Shown piece after piece: positions 1 to 6,954 of a stretch of 33,230 bases of DNA (the first letter of the stretch is position 1; each line of letters begins with the position of its first letter). The stretch is from an uncultured Lachnotalea sp. GTDB lineage: Bacteria > Bacillota > Clostridia > Lachnospirales > Lachnospiraceae. The notes beneath the pieces were generated by a model. That model was not told the DNA's origin. It did not search any database and was given only the letters and a program-made list of their open reading frames with translations. A program made the position numbers and the translations under genes. The stretch covers positions 1 through 33,230 of the forward strand of contig CAOKOS010000028.1 in the NCBI GenBank assembly GCA_948470255.1. Direction: 5' to 3'.

Positions 1-136
1 CTGCCTTTCTGCCCCGGATGGGCGCTTGCCCCCATTATATCAGGTTTCTTGCTAATCCACAAATATTTCTTGACGATATCGCCGGTTCCGTCTGGATTGT
101 GCTTTTCCTTTCCTCTTTTGATTACCTCTAATTAGC
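1..136. other. Left-edge segment that does not continue the exporter frame
   Basis: The reading frame of the exporter fragment to the right is closed here by stops at 53-55 and 119-121. No other frame gives a protein I recognise. The minus strand has an open frame of about 40 codons without a convincing start. A palindromic CTAATTAG lies at 128-135, close to where recognisable exporter sequence begins (about 137). The segment could be an insertion or deletion junction, a DNA-inversion breakpoint or an assembly edge; the sequence alone cannot decide. Confidence 0.4.
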
Positions 137-154
137 CATGACCTGACGGATGCC

Positions 155-1447
155 ATGGGGGAACTGACAGATGGTTCTTCTACCCTTTATGACGGGCTTA
201 CAAAACTGTTGGAAAAATCCGGCGGGTTGGCGGACGGCATTGACAGGCTGGCGTCGGGCGCCTCTTCGCTGGCTTTGGGTGCGGGAGAATTAAAAACAGG
301 CGCGGATGGTTTAAAAACAGGCGCGGAAACCCTTAAGTCTGGTGCAGAAAGCTTAAAGTCAGGAACAGAAACATTAAAATCAGGAGCTTTGGAACTTAAA
401 GGCGGCCTGGGGCAGCTCGCGGACAACAATAACGCTATAAACGGCGGCGCAGGCCAGGTATTTGATTCTCTTCTCAATGCAGCCAATAGCCAGATACAGG
501 CGGCAGGGATTTCTCTTCCGTCCCTTACTAGGGACAATTACAGCCAGGTATTGGGAGAAGCCATCGGGTCGCGGAATGAAGAGGCTGTGCGGGAACAGTT
601 TAGAAAAGGGGTTGAAGAGGGAGTACGGAAACAGGAGGCGGCAAATATTGTGGCCCAGGTGACGGGGAGTATCCAGAATTCAGTATTGGATGAAGCCCTT
701 GCCCAGGCAGGAATACCAGACCAGGCCACTTACCAGGCCATGTTGGGGAACGGAGATCCAGCAGCGCAGCAGATAGCGGATGCAGTGGCGGCAAAGATGG
801 GAAGCGGAGAAATCCAGGCCCTTATTTCACAGAAAGCAGAAGAGGCTATCCAGGGGATTGTTGAGCAGCAGATGCAAAGCCCGGCTGTGGCGGGGCAGAT
901 TGAGAAAGCGGTGGAAAGCGCCAATTCCAGCCTTACGGCTTTAAAAGGCCAGCTTGACAGTTATAACCAGTTTTACCAGGGGCTTTTGACTTATACGGCA
1001 GGTGTGGCTTCTGCCAATGAAGGAGCCGGGAAGCTGGTAGAAGGAACAGGACAGCTTTCAGAAGGAGCCGGGCAGCTTGCGGACGGAGTTTACAGGCTGG
1101 AGAGTGGGGCCGGACAGCTTTCCGAAGGGGCTGGGAAGCTTTCAGATGGGGCTGATACCCTCTATACAGGCCTTGGGCAGCTTCAAAAGGGGAGCGGAGC
1201 CTTGATCGACGGAGTAGAAAAGCTTCAGGATGGGGCTATGCAGCTTTCTGAAGGCCTGGAGAAATTCAACGAAGAAGGAATCGAAGCCCTGGTGGAAGCT
1301 TTTGACGGGGAGGTGAAAGAACTAAGAAACCGTATGAAAGCGGTGGCAGATGCAGGGAAGAATTATAAATCCTTTAAAGACAGCGCCGGAAAGCAGGGAG
1401 AAAGTGTAAGATTCATTTATAAGACAGAAAAAATAGGGGAGGATTGA
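155..1447 (+). CDS. 5'-truncated MMPL/RND-type exporter, C-terminal heptad-repeat region
   Basis: The 430 residues consist largely of X-X-X-Leu-X-X-Gly heptads (for example LKTGADG, LKSGAES) in two blocks, about residues 20-90 and 290-370, separated by a Gln/Ala-rich helical region. They end in a short tail (YKSFKDSAG...FIYKTE) that I associate from memory with clostridial MMPL-family exporters; YhgE/Pip-type proteins also carry such repeats. There is no signal peptide and no membrane segment, so the transporter core is absent. The frame is open back to 122 and the residues before the ATG already look like the family, but there is no good ribosome site. It is most likely a remnant of a longer gene rather than a complete protein. 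It converges on the MATE gene with only 26 bases between the stops. Confidence 0.6.
   Translation: MGELTDGSSTLYDGLTKLLEKSGGLADGIDRLASGASSLALGAGELKTGADGLKTGAETLKSGAESLKSGTETLKSGALELKGGLGQLADNNNAINGGAGQVFDSLLNAANSQIQAAGISLPSLTRDNYSQVLGEAIGSRNEEAVREQFRKGVEEGVRKQEAANIVAQVTGSIQNSVLDEALAQAGIPDQATYQAMLGNGDPAAQQIADAVAAKMGSGEIQALISQKAEEAIQGIVEQQMQSPAVAGQIEKAVESANSSLTALKGQLDSYNQFYQGLLTYTAGVASANEGAGKLVEGTGQLSEGAGQLADGVYRLESGAGQLSEGAGKLSDGADTLYTGLGQLQKGSGALIDGVEKLQDGAMQLSEGLEKFNEEGIEALVEAFDGEVKELRNRMKAVADAGKNYKSFKDSAGKQGESVRFIYKTEKIGED
287..412 (+). repeat. 21-nt tandem repeat encoding XXXLXXG heptads
   Basis: Six consecutive 21-base units each encode one heptad of the form x-L-K-[TS]-G-A-[DE]. The first two units are almost identical at DNA level (TTAAAAACAGGCGCGGA twice); later ones diverge at third positions. 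This in-frame arrangement can gain or lose units by slippage without a frameshift. Confidence 0.75.
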
Positions 1448-1473
1448 TTCCTCCCCGAAAGGGGGATGGGAGC

Positions 1474-2805
1474 TTAGAGGTAATGGTATTTTTTCCGCCT
1501 GGCAAAGAGAAAAATCACGGAAATGATACAGGCGCATATTTCCGCCACAGTGATGGCCCACCAGATACCGTCGACTCCTAAAAAGAAGGGAAGAACCAGG
1601 ACGGAGGATGTCTGGAAAACAAGGGTCCTCAGGAAGGAAACGGCAGCTGAGACGGCGCCATTATTGAGAGCCGTGAAAAATGAAGAAGCAAAAATATTAA
1701 AGCCGGCCAGTAAAAAGGAAAGGGAAAACAGCCGGAACGCATGGCTGGTAAGGGTGAAAAGCTGCTTGTCGTATCCTACAAATATCCCTGCGAGGGGATT
1801 GGCCAGTAAAAATGCAAGGATGGTCAGCAGAATACCAGTCAAGACAGAGAAGGATACACTTTTTTTCAACATGTTTTTAAGCTCTGTATGGTTCCCGGCT
1901 CCATAGTGATAGCTGACCACAGGGGCGCTTCCGATGGAATATCCGATAAAAATGGCAATAAAAATAAACTGTACATACATTAAAACACCATAAGCGGAAA
2001 CCCCATCCTCACCAATATATTTGAGAAGCTGGAAATTGTATAACATACTGACAAGGGAGATGGAAATATTGCTCATAAGCTCGGAGGAACCATTGCTGAA
2101 GGCGCGAAGGAGCGGTTTTCTCTCCAATTTTGTTTTTGTAAGCTGCAGCAGGCTTTTGTTGGGGCGGATAAAGTAGAGGAGAGGTAAAATTCCCCCAATA
2201 CATTCACTGAGTCCTGTGGCCACTGCGGCGCCGGCGCTTCCCCACTGGAAAACGCCTACAAACAGGGCATCGAGGGTGATGTTGGTGATGCCGGCCGCCA
2301 CGGTGGCTGCCAGGCCTAGTTTCGGTTTTTCAGCGGCGATGAGAAAACTCTGGAATACGTTTTGGAGCATAAATGCTGCAGTGAAGCCGATGACAAGGCG
2401 GCCGTAAAGGACACAGTCTCCCATCATCTCTTCGGTGGCCCCCAAAAATGCGGCGATGGGGCGCATAAAAGCGATTCCGATTGCAGAAAGTAAAAGCCCG
2501 ATAATCAGTGTCGCATAGACCATCATGGAAAAGTAGCGGTTTGCCTGGTCTTTGTTGCCTTCACCCAGGACTCTGGAAACAAGGGCGGTGCCGCCGGTTC
2601 CTATCATAAAACCGACTCCGCCGAGGATCATTACAAAGGGCATGACAAGGTTGACGGCGGCAAAGGCTGTTTTACCTGCAAAATTTGATACAAAAAAACC
2701 GTCCACTACGCCGTAAATGGATGTAAATACCATCATAATAATGGAGGGAAGGGTGAACTGGAATAATTTTTTATATGTAAAATGGTCAGATAATTGAATG
2801 TTCAT
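1474..2805 (-). CDS. MATE family efflux transporter
   Basis: This 443-residue membrane protein has about 12 hydrophobic segments in two similar halves, the usual size and layout of MATE multidrug/cation antiporters. The N terminus contains FTLPSIIMMVFTSIYGVVDG, a typical first MATE helix, followed by a GGTALVSRVLGEG loop and the conserved second-half motif around SIGSAPVVSYHYGAGN. It should export drugs or metabolites using an ion gradient at the cytoplasmic membrane; the substrate cannot be read. The ATG has a GGAGG site 6 bases upstream. It starts 15 bases after the marR stop, so the two form one operon and the regulator probably controls the pump. The C terminus ends in a basic ARRKKYHYL tail. 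Confidence 0.93.
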   Translation of the reverse strand: MNIQLSDHFTYKKLFQFTLPSIIMMVFTSIYGVVDGFFVSNFAGKTAFAAVNLVMPFVMILGGVGFMIGTGGTALVSRVLGEGNKDQANRYFSMMVYATLIIGLLLSAIGIAFMRPIAAFLGATEEMMGDCVLYGRLVIGFTAAFMLQNVFQSFLIAAEKPKLGLAATVAAGITNITLDALFVGVFQWGSAGAAVATGLSECIGGILPLLYFIRPNKSLLQLTKTKLERKPLLRAFSNGSSELMSNISISLVSMLYNFQLLKYIGEDGVSAYGVLMYVQFIFIAIFIGYSIGSAPVVSYHYGAGNHTELKNMLKKSVSFSVLTGILLTILAFLLANPLAGIFVGYDKQLFTLTSHAFRLFSLSFLLAGFNIFASSFFTALNNGAVSAAVSFLRTLVFQTSSVLVLPFFLGVDGIWWAITVAEICACIISVIFLFARRKKYHYL

Positions 2806-2820
2806 AAGATGCCTCCTGAT

Positions 2821-3303
2821 TTAATCTTTTGTTAGAGTTTGGTCTTGTTTTTCTGATTCTTGTTCTATTTTCCTGATTTCTTTCCGAAAATCTTCTAAAT
2901 AACGGCGCATAAGCCCCAGATAAGTGTCCACATCTTCTTTTTCCCAGGATGCAAAGATATGGTTTTCTGCTTCTATGATTTTTCCGGCGGTAGATGCAGC
3001 CAGGCGGCATCCGCTTTTGGTGAGGACAGCTTTTTTATTTTTGGCCCCGTCCGGCTTAAGAAAAAGGATTCCCTCCCCTTCCAGCTGGCGGATAGAGGAA
3101 TGGAGTGTTTGCCTGCTTAGGCCTGTCAGGCGGCAGATATCCCGAAGGAGGCAGCCATCGTCGCCGGTGCCGTAAATAGTATATAAAATCTGCATGGCGC
3201 TGTCAGAAAGCCCCAGTTTCAGGGACAATTCATGGTATGCCGCGTCAGTTTCACTGACTAGATGGTTAAATCGCCTGATATCTTTAGAAGAACGGGTTGA
3301 CAT
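2821..3303 (-). CDS. MarR family transcriptional regulator
   Basis: The 160-residue protein carries a winged helix-turn-helix of the MarR type: a helix with LLRDICRLTGLS, the recognition helix around SRQTLHSSIRQLE, then a wing with KKAVLTKSGCRL. It likely acts as a dimeric, ligand-responsive repressor of itself and the MATE pump downstream. I place the start at ATG 3303 because GGAGGAG sits 6 bases upstream. An upstream in-frame ATG would add 14 residues but lies near the promoter and lacks a ribosome site. A consensus promoter and a 21-base palindrome lie just upstream, which fits autoregulation. The ligand is unknown. Confidence 0.9.
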   Translation of the reverse strand: MSTRSSKDIRRFNHLVSETDAAYHELSLKLGLSDSAMQILYTIYGTGDDGCLLRDICRLTGLSRQTLHSSIRQLEGEGILFLKPDGAKNKKAVLTKSGCRLAASTAGKIIEAENHIFASWEKEDVDTYLGLMRRYLEDFRKEIRKIEQESEKQDQTLTKD

Positions 3304-3339
3304 AAATACTCCTCCATAATTGTCCGAAATCATACAAAA

Positions 3340-3360
3340 CAACAATAATTATTATAGTTG
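3340..3360. promoter_or_regulatory. Candidate MarR operator palindrome
   Basis: A 21-base inverted repeat (CAAC-A-ATAAT-T-ATTAT-A-GTTG) has ten base pairs around a central T, with one mismatched pair. It covers the -10 hexamer of the marR promoter. Size, symmetry and position match a binding site for a dimeric MarR protein that represses by blocking polymerase. That the neighbouring MarR binds here is inference. Confidence 0.6.
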
Positions 3361-3379
3361 AGAATCATAAGCATGTCAA
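3351..3379 (-). promoter_or_regulatory. Consensus sigma-A promoter of marR-MATE
   Basis: On the minus strand TTGACA (3374-3379) is followed by 17 bases and TATAAT (3351-3356). Both hexamers match the consensus perfectly with ideal spacing. Such a strong promoter fits a gene normally held off by a repressor. Confidence 0.85.
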
Positions 3380-3417
3380 GAAATGGGGATTTAATATATT
3401 CCAGGATGAAGAATGAT

Positions 3418-3446
3418 TTGTATTATGTGGGAAAATCCGATATACT
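3418..3446 (+). promoter_or_regulatory. Predicted promoter of the HsdM gene
   Basis: TTGTAT (3418-3423), a 17-base spacer and TATACT (3441-3446) form a good sigma-A promoter about 110 bases before the methyltransferase ATG and 14 bases before the small ORF at 3460. Confidence 0.6.
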
Positions 3447-3459
3447 GGGAAAGGAGATA

Positions 3460-3561
3460 ATGGTAATTTTTGGAAAACAGATTTGCTCTAATCCAACCGT
3501 ATATACCCTTGTCAACCGACGGTATGTACCGTGTATGAAATTGGAGGCAAGATACCGATGA
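3460..3561 (+). CDS. Possible 33-aa leader peptide upstream of HsdM
   Basis: An ATG follows AAGGAGA by two to three bases, a close but strong ribosome site. The frame encodes 33 residues (begins MVIFGKQICSNPT) and its TGA overlaps the HsdM start as ATGA. It lies within the predicted transcript of the methyltransferase. The four-base overlap is the pattern of translational coupling, so it may be a leader peptide tuning HsdM synthesis. I recognise no homologue, and a chance ORF remains quite possible. Confidence 0.3.
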   Translation: MVIFGKQICSNPTVYTLVNRRYVPCMKLEARYR

Positions 3562-4988
3562 CGAATCAGGAAATGGTCGCAAAATTATGGAACTTGTGTA
3601 ATGTACTGAGGGACGATGGAATTACTTATCATCAATACATGACGGAACTGACGTATCTTTTGTTTTTGAAAATGGCAAAAGAAACGGGTTCGGAAGAAAC
3701 GATTCCTGAAGGATACCGCTGGGATAAGCTGAACCAGAAAGAGGGGCTGGACTTAAAGCGGTTTTATGAAAAACTTTTGAGGGAGTTGGGACATGGAAGA
3801 GGCAGGTGTATCCGGGAAATTTACAGCGGTGCGAAGAGCGGCATCGAAGAGCCGTCTAATCTTAGAAAGGTCATTAGCAGTATAGACAGCCTCGACTGGT
3901 ATAACACAAAGGAAGAAAGGCTTGGCAGCCTGTATGAAGGGCTGCTGGAGAAAAATGCATGTGAGAAAAAATCGGGGGCAGGGCAGTACTTTACCCCGCG
4001 TCCCCTGATTGATGTCATGACGGAACTGATTGCGCCAAAACCGGGAGAACGATGCAATGATCCTGCCTGCGGGACCTTTGGCTTTATGGTTGCCGCCGAC
4101 AGATATATAAAAGAAAATACCAACGACTTGCTTTCTCTGGATGAAGATTTACAGAAGTTCCAGAAATATGAGGCATTTACCGGTGGGGAGCTAGTCCGCG
4201 ATACCCACAGGCTGGCGCTTATGAATGCGATGCTCCATGGAATTGAGGGGAAGATTTATTTATGCGATACTTTATCCAGCCGGGGAAAGGTAATGGACGG
4301 CTTTGACGTGGTTCTTACAAACCCGCCCTTTGGGACAAAGAGGGGCGGAGAGCGTACTGCACGGGATGATTTTATGTATCAGACAAATAATAAGCAGCTG
4401 AATTTCCTGCAGCACATTTATGGCAGCTTAAAAACAGATGGAAAAGCCAGAGCGGCGGTTGTGGTACCGGATAATGTTCTGTTTGCAGAAGGGGATGGTG
4501 AAAAAATCCGCCGCGACTTGATGGAGAAATGTAATTTACATACGATTTTACGGCTGCCTGCCGGGATTTTTTATGCGCAGGGCGTGAAAACAAACGTATT
4601 ATTTTTTACCCGCGGGCAAGCAGACCAGGGGAATACAAAGGAAGTCTGGATTTATGACCTTCGCTCACAAATGCCCTCTTTCGGAAAAACAAATCCCCTT
4701 AAGAGAGGTCATTTTGATGAATTTGTCATGTGTTACAAAAGGGGAAACCTGCCGTACAGAAAGGAAACTTACAGCAGGGAAAATCCCAACGGGAGATGGA
4801 GGAGATTTTCATATGAAGATATCCTTGTACGTGACAAGACAAGCCTTGATATCACATGGCTCAGGAATAAAGCAGAAGGGGAAGAATTCACATTATCTGA
4901 GCTGATGACGCAAATGAAAGAAAAATCTGAGAATATTGCCAATGCTGTCGCCGAACTGGAAAAAATGTTGGGCAGAGTAGGGGAATAA
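3558..4988 (+). CDS. hsdM: Type I restriction-modification DNA methyltransferase subunit (HsdM-like)
   Basis: This is a 476-residue N6-adenine DNA methyltransferase of the type I M-subunit family. An N-terminal helical domain (about 1-130) precedes the catalytic domain, which has the GQYFTPRPLIDVM segment, the SAM-binding motif I as DPACGTFGFM and the catalytic motif IV as NPPFG. The C terminus (SENIANAVAELEKML) looks like the helix that contacts the specificity subunit. The start follows GGAGG by 10 bases. Motif I has Phe where type I enzymes usually carry Gly or Ala. No hsdS or hsdR is next to it: a convergent GNAT gene follows directly and marR precedes. It may be an orphan, work with subunits encoded elsewhere, or be inactive. 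Confidence 0.88.
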   Translation: MTNQEMVAKLWNLCNVLRDDGITYHQYMTELTYLLFLKMAKETGSEETIPEGYRWDKLNQKEGLDLKRFYEKLLRELGHGRGRCIREIYSGAKSGIEEPSNLRKVISSIDSLDWYNTKEERLGSLYEGLLEKNACEKKSGAGQYFTPRPLIDVMTELIAPKPGERCNDPACGTFGFMVAADRYIKENTNDLLSLDEDLQKFQKYEAFTGGELVRDTHRLALMNAMLHGIEGKIYLCDTLSSRGKVMDGFDVVLTNPPFGTKRGGERTARDDFMYQTNNKQLNFLQHIYGSLKTDGKARAAVVVPDNVLFAEGDGEKIRRDLMEKCNLHTILRLPAGIFYAQGVKTNVLFFTRGQADQGNTKEVWIYDLRSQMPSFGKTNPLKRGHFDEFVMCYKRGNLPYRKETYSRENPNGRWRRFSYEDILVRDKTSLDITWLRNKAEGEEFTLSELMTQMKEKSENIANAVAELEKMLGRVGE

Positions 4989-5042
4989 CAGGTGAGAAAG
5001 CAGAATATAAAAAGTAGGAAGCTTATACTTTGCCAAAATGAT

Positions 5043-5924
5043 TCAGGAAAAATAGTCCAAACGGGAAGAAACCTGAAAGCCAGAGGCTTCATAAAGACAA
5101 AAAGCGGCTGTATTTAAGGTGGAAACCTGTAAAAACAACTGAGAGTGTTTTGGCAGCAGGGAAACGGCAGCCTTAAGCGCGGCCTTTGCCAGGCCTTTTT
5201 GACGATGCTCCGGGAGGATACCAAATCCCATCAGATAGACGGCCTGACCGGGGTTCTTGCTGCCCTGGGAAAACGTCAGGTGAAACAGCCCGACAGTATC
5301 GTTGTTTTGACAGATGAGATAAGAAATGGTTTCCCCATCCTGAAAGGCCATATCCATATAATCTGCAGAAAGGGCAGGGGAAACGTCAAAAACCTTCTGG
5401 TGGAGAAGGACAAACTTCTTACGATCCCGGGAAGGGACAAGGCGGATTAAAGAAGTAGAAAAAGCAGAAGAAGAGAGGTTGCCGGGGGATTCCTTTTTGG
5501 GGTTCCATTTCATGATACATTCAGAATGGGAAAATGTAAGACGGCGGGACTTACAAAAAGAGACAGTATCAGACTCAGAGGAAAGGCACTGAAACAGAAA
5601 CGCCACATTTCCAAAGAGTTTTTTTGTCTCTTTTTTGGCTTCTTTGAGAAGAATGGAGAAAAGCCCACGGTTTCGGAATTCGGGAGCAGTAAAGCCGGAA
5701 ATCTCAGCAGTCCTTCCATCAGGACAGAAACAGGAGAGGAAACTGACAAGCGCATTTTCTATATAATATAAGGCGTAAAAGCAGTCCTCCTCTTCAGTAT
5801 CCGCTTCCGGCAGTACAAGGCCTAAAGCGGAGGGGCCGGAAGCCTTTTTCTGGCAGACAGCGTGGAGAGCTTCGACCTGGCAGAGGGCAGCCTGGGATAA
5901 GTGGTGATAAATGTGACTTTGCAT
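5043..5924 (-). CDS. Tandem GNAT family N-acetyltransferase
   Basis: The 293-residue protein contains two GNAT-like folds. The first (about 30-150) has the acetyl-CoA loop region FRNRGLFSILLKEAKKE; the second (about 165-290) has GILPEHRQKGLAKAALKAA, the Q/R-x-x-G-x-A signature, followed by NTAAFCLYEASGF, a typical last GNAT helix. It should transfer an acetyl group from acetyl-CoA to an unknown amine. A TTG two codons upstream is in frame, but GAGGT lies 7 bases before the ATG at 5924 and only 2 before the TTG, so I chose the ATG. It is divergent from the EamA gene and converges on hsdM. Confidence 0.85.
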   Translation of the reverse strand: MQSHIYHHLSQAALCQVEALHAVCQKKASGPSALGLVLPEADTEEEDCFYALYYIENALVSFLSCFCPDGRTAEISGFTAPEFRNRGLFSILLKEAKKETKKLFGNVAFLFQCLSSESDTVSFCKSRRLTFSHSECIMKWNPKKESPGNLSSSAFSTSLIRLVPSRDRKKFVLLHQKVFDVSPALSADYMDMAFQDGETISYLICQNNDTVGLFHLTFSQGSKNPGQAVYLMGFGILPEHRQKGLAKAALKAAVSLLPKHSQLFLQVSTLNTAAFCLYEASGFQVSSRLDYFS

Positions 5925-5947
5925 GGACAATACCTCATTTCAGGATA

Positions 5948-5976
5948 AGTGTAGCACAGGAAAGAGCTGTTGACAA
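5948..5976 (-). promoter_or_regulatory. Promoter of the GNAT gene
   Basis: On the minus strand TTGTCA (5971-5976) is followed by 17 bases and TACACT (5948-5953), with TG one base before the -10 (extended -10). Its -35 overlaps the -35 of the opposite promoter. Confidence 0.65.
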
Positions 5977-5999
5977 GAAGATGGAGGGAACGATATAAT
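5970..5999 (+). promoter_or_regulatory. Promoter of the EamA permease-pepF operon
   Basis: TTGACA (5970-5975), an 18-base spacer and TATAAT (5994-5999): both hexamers are perfect. The start codon follows 55 bases downstream. The -35 overlaps the divergent GNAT promoter by five bases. Confidence 0.75.
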
Positions 6000-6054
6000 C
6001 GGATATGCAGAAAAAAGAGAGTGAATGACTGTACAAAAGAGACGGAGGAGCTAA

Positions 6055-6951
6055 GTGAAGGAAACAGGAAAAAAAAATATCATATGGCTGGCGAATCTGG
6101 GGATGATTCTGACAGCCTTTATTTGGGGATTTGCTTTTGTGGTGGTAAAGGATTCGGTGGATAGCGTACCGCCTGTATATATGCTGGCTTTTCGGTTCAC
6201 AATAGCATTTGTGGGATTGTCGCTGGTGTTTTGCAAAAAGCTGGTGAAGATTACGAAAAGCAGTTTATTTTGTGGAATCCTGTTGGGTTTTTGGCTGTTT
6301 ATCAGTTATTTTTTTCAGACTGTGGGGATTCAATACACGACTGCCGGAAAAAATGCGTTTCTTACCACAATTTATGTGGTAATCGTGCCCTTTCTCCACT
6401 GGATTATCAATAAGAAGAAACCGGACAGATACTGTATTATGGCGGCGTTTCTGGCAGTGGCTGGAATTGGCCTTCTTTCCCTCCAGGGCGATATGACGGT
6501 TAATATTGGTGATATTTTGACCATTATTTGTGGTTTCGGTTACGCGTTCCATATGATTTATATTGACAAGTATACGGAAACCCATGACCCGATTATATTG
6601 ACCATTGTTCAGATTGGGACAGCGGCAGTGATTTCCTGGGTATTCGCGCCCTTTTTTGACGGCAGTTTTCCGATGGCAGTCTTTTCCGGGCGCCTTTTGT
6701 CGGGGATGCTGTATTTGGGCCTTGGAAGTACGATGGTGGCATTCCTTTTGCAGAATGTGTGCCAGAAATATACGGCGCCCACTTCGGCGTCCTTGTTTCT
6801 GTCTCTGGAATCCGTGTTTGGCGTCCTGTGTTCCCTTGTTTTTCTTGAAGAATATCTGACCATGAGGATGACGGCGGGCTGCGTGTTGATTTTTGTGGCG
6901 ATTATTATGGCGGAGACAAAATTTTCATTTTTAAAAAGAAGGAGAGAATAA
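6055..6951 (+). CDS. EamA/DMT family transporter
   Basis: The 298-residue protein has about ten hydrophobic segments arranged as two EamA repeats. The first starts with GMILTAFIWGFAFVVVKDSV, a classic DMT opening, and the second ends with SLESVFGVLCSLVFLEEYLT, equally typical. It likely exports amino acids or other small metabolites; the substrate cannot be told. The start is GTG with GGAGG 6 bases upstream. pepF begins 3 bases after its stop, so the two are co-transcribed, which could link peptide breakdown to export of products (inference). Confidence 0.92.
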   Translation: MKETGKKNIIWLANLGMILTAFIWGFAFVVVKDSVDSVPPVYMLAFRFTIAFVGLSLVFCKKLVKITKSSLFCGILLGFWLFISYFFQTVGIQYTTAGKNAFLTTIYVVIVPFLHWIINKKKPDRYCIMAAFLAVAGIGLLSLQGDMTVNIGDILTIICGFGYAFHMIYIDKYTETHDPIILTIVQIGTAAVISWVFAPFFDGSFPMAVFSGRLLSGMLYLGLGSTMVAFLLQNVCQKYTAPTSASLFLSLESVFGVLCSLVFLEEYLTMRMTAGCVLIFVAIIMAETKFSFLKRRRE

Positions 6952-6954
6952 GCC

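Noticed and set aside
3358-3561. 67-aa frame starting within the marR promoter
   Set aside because: The early part overlaps the promoter and operator and has no ribosome site; only the 33-codon 3' part is worth considering.
5011-5031. AAAGTA/TACTTT hairpin as the GNAT terminator
   Set aside because: The six-pair stem is A/T-rich and weak; a T tract follows on the minus strand, but the signal is too poor to call.
4992-5117. GTG frame after hsdM as an hsdS remnant
   Set aside because: It is about 40 codons, has no recognisable target-recognition or conserved region, and overlaps the convergent GNAT gene.
5145-5450. 101-aa frame opposite the GNAT gene
   Set aside because: It is a shadow of the GNAT gene, without a ribosome site or recognisable domain.
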